A program made the position numbers and the translations under genes. 58,301 nt of DNA, from the NCBI GenBank assembly GCA_030057915.1, contig JASGUC010000054.1, positions 1 through 58,301 of the forward strand. The letters are read 5' to 3'. The notes under the pieces were generated by a model, which worked only from the letters and a program-made list of their open reading frames with translations, was not told the DNA's origin and did not search any database. The DNA is from Pseudomonadota bacterium. Its GTDB lineage: Bacteria; Desulfobacterota; Syntrophia; Syntrophales; UBA8958. This document shows, piece after piece, positions 53,254-58,301 of this stretch; the stretch's first letter is position 1; each line of letters begins with the position of its first letter.

Positions 53254-53968
53254 AAAGAAACGGGACGAGCTGATCCTGCGGTACGCGCCGATGGTGAAGA
53301 ATATCGTGGCCAGGATGACGGCCAGGCTTCCTATCGACGGCTCGGACAAGGAGGCCCTGGTTAATGTGGGCATAATCGGCCTGATGGGGGCCCTGGAGAA
53401 ATTTGACGAAAAGCGCAACGTGCAGTTCGAAACCTATGCCAAATTCAGGATCCGCGGCGCGGTGCTGGATGAGTTGCGCCTCAACGACTGGGTTCCCAGG
53501 TCGGTTCGCGACAAAGACGACAAGCTGGAAAAGGCTTTCCATACCCTGGAAAAAGAACTGGGGAGGGCCCCCACGGAAGAGGAGGTGGCGGCCCATATGG
53601 GCATCGGGATGGAAGAGTATCACCGGCTCCTCTCCGGGGCAAAAGCGATTACGGTAATCAGCGTCGAGGACATGACCTCGGACTATCTCGATTACCATAC
53701 CGATGCGGATTGGCTCAAAACCGTGGATCAAGGCAACCCCCTGGATCTCCTCTCCGGGGCGGAAACCAAGGCGCGGCTGAAAAAGGCCGTGGACGCCCTG
53801 CCGGAAAAGGAGCGGATGGTGATGGCCCTGTATTACTATGAAGAGTTGACGATGAAAGAGATCGGCCGCACCTTGCGCTTGACCGAATCGAGGGTTTGTC
53901 AACTCCATTCTCAGGCTGTTTTGAGGATGCGTGCCGCCCTCCGGCATTCCCGTGACGATGAGCGGTAG
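53240..53968 (+). CDS. fliA: Flagellar sigma factor FliA (sigma-28)
   Basis: A 242-residue sigma factor of the sigma-28/WhiG family. Region 2 includes VNVGIIGLMGALEKFDEKRN and FETYAKFRIRGAVLDEL. Region 3 has ELGRAPTEEEVAAHMGI, and region 4 is ELTMKEIGRTLRLTESRVCQ. It should direct late genes such as flagellin, which are not in this window. The ATG at 53240 overlaps flhG by 14 bases; a second in-frame ATG is at 53246. Confidence 0.95.
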   Translation: MAMDKKKRDELILRYAPMVKNIVARMTARLPIDGSDKEALVNVGIIGLMGALEKFDEKRNVQFETYAKFRIRGAVLDELRLNDWVPRSVRDKDDKLEKAFHTLEKELGRAPTEEEVAAHMGIGMEEYHRLLSGAKAITVISVEDMTSDYLDYHTDADWLKTVDQGNPLDLLSGAETKARLKKAVDALPEKERMVMALYYYEELTMKEIGRTLRLTESRVCQLHSQAVLRMRAALRHSRDDER

Positions 53969-54004
53969 CTCCAAAAACGGACCTGTGTTGTAACAAGGCG
54001 GGCG

Positions 54005-54583
54005 GTGAAACAGAAAGCGCAAATAGATGTCATCGACATCACTATCCCCGAGAGCGATCTGGGACCGGCCCCGGAAGAGAGGGAGGCCCCCCCCGCCCCC
54101 CCGGAAGCCGCGCCTCCCGCCAAGTTCGGGAAAAGGCTGCCCTGGTTTGTCGGCGGCGCCGTTGTTGTGGTTGTGGCGATCGTCGCGGTGTGGTATCTAA
54201 CCATGAAACCGTCCACCGAGAGCGTCCGGAAGGAACAAGGGGTCGCTGCGCCGGCCGCGACGCCCGCGACGCCCGCGCCGACCCACGGTCGGTTGCCCCT
54301 GAGCGACTTTTTTGTCGAGGTGCGGGATGGAGAGGGCAAGGCGCGCATATTGCATTGCAGCGTCGTCCTCGATATCGGCGGGACGGGGCGTGGGGATTTG
54401 CCGGAGCGGCAGGTGGAAATGAGAAAGGCCATTTATCGAATCCTCGGCAAGCGTTCCGTGGCAGTCCTTTTGAGTCCGGAGGAGAGAAAGAGCCTCAAGA
54501 AGGATATAAACGAGGCGCTCAATACCCTCCTTGGCGAGGGGACCGTCAAAGGGGTCTATTTCGAGAAATACGCAATCTTGTAG
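54005..54583 (+). CDS. Second FliL-like membrane protein
   Basis: A 192-residue protein. A Pro/Glu-rich cytoplasmic part of 40 residues, a membrane helix (FVGGAVVVVVAIVAVWYLTM), an Ala/Pro linker and a FliL-like periplasmic domain (LSDFFVEVRDGEGKARILHC, LPERQVEMRKAIYRIL, VKGVYFEKYAIL). It lacks close similarity to the fliL at 43601 but has the same layout. The start is GTG with AAGGCGGGC upstream. It opens the accessory tail after fliA and may act on one of the two stator types. Confidence 0.75.
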   Translation: MKQKAQIDVIDITIPESDLGPAPEEREAPPAPPEAAPPAKFGKRLPWFVGGAVVVVVAIVAVWYLTMKPSTESVRKEQGVAAPAATPATPAPTHGRLPLSDFFVEVRDGEGKARILHCSVVLDIGGTGRGDLPERQVEMRKAIYRILGKRSVAVLLSPEERKSLKKDINEALNTLLGEGTVKGVYFEKYAIL

Positions 54584-54599
54584 AAACGGTGGCAGAGAC

Positions 54600-55367
54600 A
54601 TGGAAGAACAGGATTATTATCGCGCCCTGGAGTCGGCATTCGCGGCTACCTTCATTGAAGAATTGATCCCCGGGATCATTCACAATTTTGCCAATCCCCT
54701 CAACGGGATCATGGGACGGGGTCAGATCATGAGGCGACGGCTCGATCAACTGATCGAAAAGCTGGAACGATCTTGTCCTCAGGCGGTGTTGGGACAAAAG
54801 GATCTCTTCGATAAGCTCTCCCGGGACATAGACGAGATCAATCATGAATCCAACCGGTTCTACGACATGTTCCAGGATGTGAGCGGGAAGTTCTACAGCC
54901 TCACCACCCATGACCTGGGGAAATTTTCCCTTCATCAGCTCATGACGGCGGAATTGCGGTTTGCCGACAATTACTTGAACTTCAAACACCATATCAAGAA
55001 GGAAGTGCATCTGGATGAAGACATCCCCCCTGTCTCGGGCAACTATGCCCACTGTTCCTTGAGCGTCTGGGCGATTCTAAGGCAGGCGATGCGCGATTTG
55101 AAGGATCTTCCCGACAAGAGACTCCTGATCAGGACCACAAGGGGAGAGGACGGCGCGACGATAACCTTTGCCTACCCCGTAGCCGATTGCCCCGAGGAGA
55201 GGGACGCGGTCGCCGCCGTGGTCGGCCCCGATCTCGAAAGCCCGGGGACCCGTCGGGAGGAACAACTGCTTCCGATGGCGGCCAGACTATTGGCTGCCAT
55301 GGACTCGAAACTGGAAATACAGGAGGAAAGCGGGCGTCGGCAATTGAACGTTCAGCTCAGATATTAA
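54600..55367 (+). CDS. Histidine kinase-like protein without recognisable ATPase domain
   Basis: A 255-residue cytoplasmic protein. The first part has a HisKA-like H-box, IIHNFANPLNGIMGRGQIMR, with His28 in the phospho-acceptor position, followed by long helices (about 45-115). The C-terminal part does not show N, G1 or G2 boxes; TTRGEDGATITFAYPVAD gives only a beta-rich segment that may be a much-altered ATPase fold. It could be a phosphotransfer or scaffold protein for FlrBC-type signalling. Start at 54600 with GGCAGAGACATG context. It is between fliL2 and the coiled-coil gene. Confidence 0.65.
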   Translation: MEEQDYYRALESAFAATFIEELIPGIIHNFANPLNGIMGRGQIMRRRLDQLIEKLERSCPQAVLGQKDLFDKLSRDIDEINHESNRFYDMFQDVSGKFYSLTTHDLGKFSLHQLMTAELRFADNYLNFKHHIKKEVHLDEDIPPVSGNYAHCSLSVWAILRQAMRDLKDLPDKRLLIRTTRGEDGATITFAYPVADCPEERDAVAAVVGPDLESPGTRREEQLLPMAARLLAAMDSKLEIQEESGRRQLNVQLRY

Positions 55368-55438
55368 AGATTTATAGGAAAAAGGTCGATAGTTGTTGAA
55401 AGAAAGGAATTGGCGGGTGTTTTCCGGGGGATTGAAAG

Positions 55439-55759
55439 GTGCTGACCACGATCGAAATGCAGCAATCCATCGCGCAATTGCATGCCATGGAGAAGATACA
55501 GCAGGTTCAGCAGCAGCATGCGGATCTGCAGCAGCGGCACTTCGCCTCGCAGTTGCACGAGGAGCGCAAAAGGCTCAAAGAGAAGGTAAATGACGCCGAT
55601 GAGGCCGAATTCCGCAGACTCCAGGAACGGGAGGCAGACGCCCGGTCCGGAGGAAGAAGGGATGAGGCGAAGCGGCGGTCGGCGGTGAGGGGCCCTTCCG
55701 AAGAGCCTCCCGAAGAGACCGCCGTCGAGGAAGGATCCCGTATCGACATAAGGGTGTAA
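55439..55759 (+). CDS. Coiled-coil protein of unknown function
   Basis: A 106-residue, very polar protein. Residues 5-70 are Gln-, Glu- and Lys-rich heptads (IEMQQSIAQLHAMEKIQQVQ onward), and the C-terminus is acidic, ending SRIDIRV. It begins with GTG at 55439; a GGGGGA stretch lies about 8 bases before. Small Gln-rich coiled-coil proteins of this kind occur in deltaproteobacterial flagellar tails, but I do not recognise a named family. The next gene begins one base after its stop codon. Confidence 0.65.
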   Translation: MLTTIEMQQSIAQLHAMEKIQQVQQQHADLQQRHFASQLHEERKRLKEKVNDADEAEFRRLQEREADARSGGRRDEAKRRSAVRGPSEEPPEETAVEEGSRIDIRV

Positions 55760-55760
55760 G

Positions 55761-56234
55761 GTGGACATCCAATCCCTGCTTTTGGTGCAATTGGCCGTCG
55801 ATATTCTGATCTGCCTGTTGCTCGTGCTGCTTTTATGGCGGTTTGGCAGCCGCGGGGAAAAGGCCCCCGCGGACCATTCGGGGGTGGACATGGAGGAGCT
55901 GAAGAAATTTATGGACGAATCCCGGAGGTTATCCGCGGAATTCGTCGTCGCCCTCGAAGAGGGACGAAAAAACTTGAAATCCCTCGCCTTCTCCCTCGAC
56001 GAGCGGGAAAGACGGCTGCAAGATCTCCTCGCCAGGGCCGAAAATATACCGAATCCGGAATCTCGGGAAGGGAAGGCCGATCCCGGGTCGAAGGGCGATC
56101 CCTATGGCGAGGTCCTGAGGATGATCGACGAGGGCCTCACCGAGCGGGAGGTCGCGGATAGGTTGGGCGTCCCCACGGGGGAGATTGAGCTAATCAAGAG
56201 TCTTGGCCGCCGCGGAAATCGGGAACCGTCATGA
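55761..56234 (+). CDS. Membrane-anchored helical protein with C-terminal HTH-like motif
   Basis: A 157-residue protein resembling the DUF2802/DUF6115 type found next to flagellar genes. An N-terminal membrane helix (LVQLAVDILICLLLVLLLW) is followed by a long charged helix (about 45-95) and a C-terminal helix-turn-helix-like motif, VLRMIDEGLTEREVADRLGV. The last part probably contacts protein rather than DNA, given the anchor. GTG start at 55761. It overlaps the FliK-like gene by 4 bases. Confidence 0.7.
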   Translation: MDIQSLLLVQLAVDILICLLLVLLLWRFGSRGEKAPADHSGVDMEELKKFMDESRRLSAEFVVALEEGRKNLKSLAFSLDERERRLQDLLARAENIPNPESREGKADPGSKGDPYGEVLRMIDEGLTEREVADRLGVPTGEIELIKSLGRRGNREPS

Positions 56235-57385
56235 TTTCAACCTTCGGCCCCGTAGCGCCCACCGGACAAATCGGTTTGACGACGGCGGAGATAACGCCCG
56301 TTGCCCGGACGTTGTCGTTCACTCCCGGGGAGGTTTTGAAGGGATTCGTCCTCCAGGCCGGAACGAACAACCGGGTCCTGCTGCAAATCGGCGACACCAG
56401 GATCCTCGCCGACACCCAGACACCGCTGAAAGCGGGGGAACAACTGGTCTTAAGGGTTGAGGAAACGGGGCCCAAAACGATCCTGCAGATCCTTGGGGAC
56501 AGTCATCGGGAAACGCAAAAAATCAATCAGTACCTCATCTTGAGCAGGTCCCAGCCTGAGTCTGCCAGCGAGTTGTTCCTCGCCCTGAGGCAGAAACTCG
56601 ACGCGGCCGCCATTTCGGCGGCCTCGGGGGGCTCGATAGGGAAGGACGCGCAAAAAATCGCCCGCCTGCTGGATTCCCTCGTGTTTTCACCCCAGACCAT
56701 GCACAACGCCGGCTTTGTAAAGGATTACATTCAGGGATTGGGGCTGCTGCTGGAACACGGCCTCTTTCGCGTCCTGGATGGCAAGGCCCGCCTCGCCGAG
56801 GCCAAGGACCGCGAGGGCGTGAAGGGAGGGCTGTTGAAACTGACGGCCCTTCTGGAGGAGCTGACCGGCCGTTCCGGGGCGGCATCGAGGGAACAAATGG
56901 AAAACTTAAGCGGTCTGTTGAGGCAATTCCAAGGTTCCGTTACGGCCATAGAAATCCAGCAGGTGCTCAATGTCCTGGCCCAAGAGGAAGGACGCCCATA
57001 TTTCCTCTCCATCCCCATGCAGTTCCCCGACGGCATCCGCTTCCAGGATCTCTATATCGAAAGGGGCGACCGACGGGCGGGAGATGCCGTCGGGAACGTT
57101 TCTCATCGCTTCACCCTTTTTTTGGATCTCGATATCCTGGGGGAACTGATGGCGGAGGTCCAATTGACGGGCGATAAGGTGCGTTGCCGCCTCAAGTGCC
57201 GGGAAGAGACGACACGACTTCTGATCTCATCGCAGCTCCCGGAGCTGAGGGACAGCCTGGAGGGCGCCGGACTGAAGGTCGAGGAGGCCTCCTGCCACCT
57301 GGATGCCCAATTGACGCAGTTGCGGGAGGAATACCGGAGGGAACACACGATCGACAACCGGGAGGCCTTGAGCTTATATGCCTAA
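56231..57385 (+). CDS. Second FliK-like hook-length control protein
   Basis: A 384-residue protein. The N-terminal part (SFTPGEVLKGFVLQAG, NRVLLQIGDTRILADT) is a beta domain, the middle is helical, and the C-terminal part (HRFTLFLDLDILGELMAEVQ, CREETTRLLISSQLPELRDS) resembles the Flg_hook domain of FliK. Its normal length contrasts with the repeat-expanded FliK at 35597. It overlaps the FlhB C-domain gene by 8 bases, so a FliK/FlhB-like pair is encoded together. Confidence 0.75.
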   Translation: MISTFGPVAPTGQIGLTTAEITPVARTLSFTPGEVLKGFVLQAGTNNRVLLQIGDTRILADTQTPLKAGEQLVLRVEETGPKTILQILGDSHRETQKINQYLILSRSQPESASELFLALRQKLDAAAISAASGGSIGKDAQKIARLLDSLVFSPQTMHNAGFVKDYIQGLGLLLEHGLFRVLDGKARLAEAKDREGVKGGLLKLTALLEELTGRSGAASREQMENLSGLLRQFQGSVTAIEIQQVLNVLAQEEGRPYFLSIPMQFPDGIRFQDLYIERGDRRAGDAVGNVSHRFTLFLDLDILGELMAEVQLTGDKVRCRLKCREETTRLLISSQLPELRDSLEGAGLKVEEASCHLDAQLTQLREEYRREHTIDNREALSLYA

Positions 57386-57683
57386 GGACAATACGCAACG
57401 GCCCCCATCGCCCCCCCTCGCCGCCGCCCTGCGGTACGATGCGAAGAAGGATCGGGCGCCCCGGATGATCGCCAAGGGTCGGGGCTTCATAGCGGAAAAG
57501 ATCATCGAACTGGCGCGCAAAAACGACATCCCGATCAAGGCCGACCCGCATCTGGCGCAGATTCTCTACCGCCTCGAACTGGACGAGGAGATCCCCAACG
57601 AACTTTACCGGGCAATCGCCGAGATTTTGGCGTTCGTCTATAAGCTCAATGAAAAACGTCGTCAGGAATCGTCAAACGGTTGA
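57378..57683 (+). CDS. Stand-alone FlhB C-terminal domain protein (FlhX-like)
   Basis: A 101-residue protein matching the cytoplasmic C-terminal part of FlhB (FlhB-CC). It has AAALRYDAKKDRAPRMIAKG, IAEKIIELARKNDIPIKAD and QILYRLELDEEIPNELYRAI, which align with FlhB residues after NPTH. The NPTH cleavage motif and membrane helices are absent, so the protein mimics the cleaved fragment. FlhX proteins can partly replace the FlhB C-terminal domain. It is coupled to the second FliK-like gene. Confidence 0.85.
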   Translation: MPKDNTQRPPSPPLAAALRYDAKKDRAPRMIAKGRGFIAEKIIELARKNDIPIKADPHLAQILYRLELDEEIPNELYRAIAEILAFVYKLNEKRRQESSNG

Positions 57684-57822
57684 CGAACCTTAAGGGAAAA
57701 ATTTTCCCCATCCGTTGCCCGGGGGTCCTCCCGTAGCGGCTCTCCCTCGACAGGACAATCACAACCTTACGTTATGACTGAGAAATAGGCGCGTCTAATC
57801 ATGGCGGATGGTGCTGCGATCA

Positions 57823-57838
57823 TGGCATGGCTATTGCA
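57823..57838 (+). promoter_or_regulatory. Sigma-54 promoter of flgF
   Basis: TGGCATGGCTATTGCA has TGG and TTGCA at -24/-12 spacing, 35 bases upstream of the flgF start codon. The gap also contains a perfect A/T-centred palindrome (57694-57708) without a loop. Confidence 0.75.
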
Positions 57839-57873
57839 AAACCTGAAGGAAAGCCTTTTTCGTCAGGAGAGAG

Positions 57874-58301
57874 ATGAACTACGATGTTCAAGAAATAGCC
57901 GTTTCCTGCCACCAGGCCATGCGCCGCATGGATGCAGTGGTCAACAATATCGCTAATTCCGGGACGCCGGGTTTCAAACAGGAATATCTGGTGTTTCTGG
58001 AAGACCCGGCGAAGGGGAGAACAGGGCCGGCGGCCAATTACCCGACGACGGTGGAAAGCGTGGAGATCGATTTTCGGCCGGGGATGGTCACGCGGACCGG
58101 CAATATCTTCGACCTGGCCCTCAACGGAGAGGGCTTTTTCTCCATCCAGACCGCGGAGGGCGTCGTCTATACCCGCAAGGGGGATTTCACGCTGGACAGG
58201 GACGGCTACCTGGTTACCCAGAGCGGCGACAAGGTCCTGGGAGACGGGGGGGCCCTCCAGATAAGCGGACAGGTGGTGAACTTCGAAAACGACGGCTCGG
58301 T
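57874..58301 (+). CDS. flgF: Flagellar basal-body rod protein FlgF (partial)
   Basis: An open reading frame that runs off the window end. The first 142 residues include the rod-family helix MDAVVNNIANSGTPGFKQEY and the FlgF-type segment FDLALNGEGFFSIQTAEG, then YTRKGDFTLDRDGYLVTQSG. This order and the Asn-Gly-Glu-Gly-Phe-Phe motif mark a proximal rod protein of the FlgF/FlgG type; flgF is more likely because flgF normally comes first. AGGAGAG precedes the ATG at 57874. Confidence 0.85.
   Translation, partial: MNYDVQEIAVSCHQAMRRMDAVVNNIANSGTPGFKQEYLVFLEDPAKGRTGPAANYPTTVESVEIDFRPGMVTRTGNIFDLALNGEGFFSIQTAEGVVYTRKGDFTLDRDGYLVTQSGDKVLGDGGALQISGQVVNFENDGS

Noticed and set aside
57694-57708. GGGAAAA-A-TTTTCCC palindrome after the FlhX-like gene as terminator
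   Set aside because: There is no loop to form an RNA hairpin and no T tract after it.

Overview
This window is almost entirely a flagellar and chemotaxis super-cluster from a Gram-negative bacterium of moderately high GC. The gene content fits a deltaproteobacterial (Desulfobacterota) lineage, possibly near Syntrophales: sigma-54 promoters in front of flagellar genes, several HDOD proteins, CheX rather than CheZ, MotE-like and FlhF/FlhG genes, a PHA synthase, and dispersed palindromic intergenic repeats. The lineage is an inference from gene content; no rRNA or tRNA gene was seen.

Layout. 1-1.1 kb: a two-gene DUF4160/DUF2442 unit with good sigma-70 promoters, then a decayed cheW fragment. 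1.0-7.6 kb (minus strand): phaC, a metallo-beta-lactamase-fold hydrolase, two HDOD proteins, a small exported protein, a CheX-coiled-coil fusion and a single-domain response regulator. 7.8-9.5 kb: a YcgR-like PilZ protein convergent with an HD-GYP phosphodiesterase, so c-di-GMP turnover and sensing sit together. 9.8-16.4 kb (minus strand): a chemotaxis operon in the order broken MCP, cheR, receiver, cheB, cheA, cheW, MCP, behind a sigma-54 promoter and a perfect 23-bp hairpin. 16.7-21.1 kb (plus strand): an NtrC-type regulator, then cheD, HDOD, a CheX-like protein, cheY and cheX behind their own sigma-54 promoter. 21.4-23.7 kb (minus strand): pilZ-motA-motB, divergent from 23.8-28.2 kb: a SPOR/TPR lipid-facing or periplasmic protein, a histidine kinase and a second NtrC-type regulator.

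28.3-57.7 kb is the flagellar core on the plus strand: flgB flgC fliE fliF fliG fliH fliI fliJ motE-like fliK flgD flgE, a small unknown gene, motA, two motB-like genes, fliL fliM fliN fliO fliP fliQ fliR flhB flhA flhF flhG fliA, then an accessory tail (second FliL, kinase-like protein, coiled-coil protein, DUF protein, second FliK-like protein, FlhB C-terminal-domain protein). flgF starts at 57.9 kb and runs off the end.

The genes work as one system: export gate and ATPase (FliPQR, FlhAB, FliHIJ), MS/C ring (FliF, FliG, FliM, FliN), rod and hook (FlgB, C, F, D, E, FliE, FliK), two stator sets, placement (FlhF/FlhG), late sigma factor (FliA) and chemosensory control. Eight matching -24/-12 elements, together with two sigma-54 activators, suggest a class II/III sigma-54 hierarchy. 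The most unusual items are FliK with three 200-residue in-frame repeats, a stator cassette whose first MotB-like protein lacks the proton-binding Asp, the fliK2-flhX pair with a kinase-like partner, and CheA with an MshEN-like linker.
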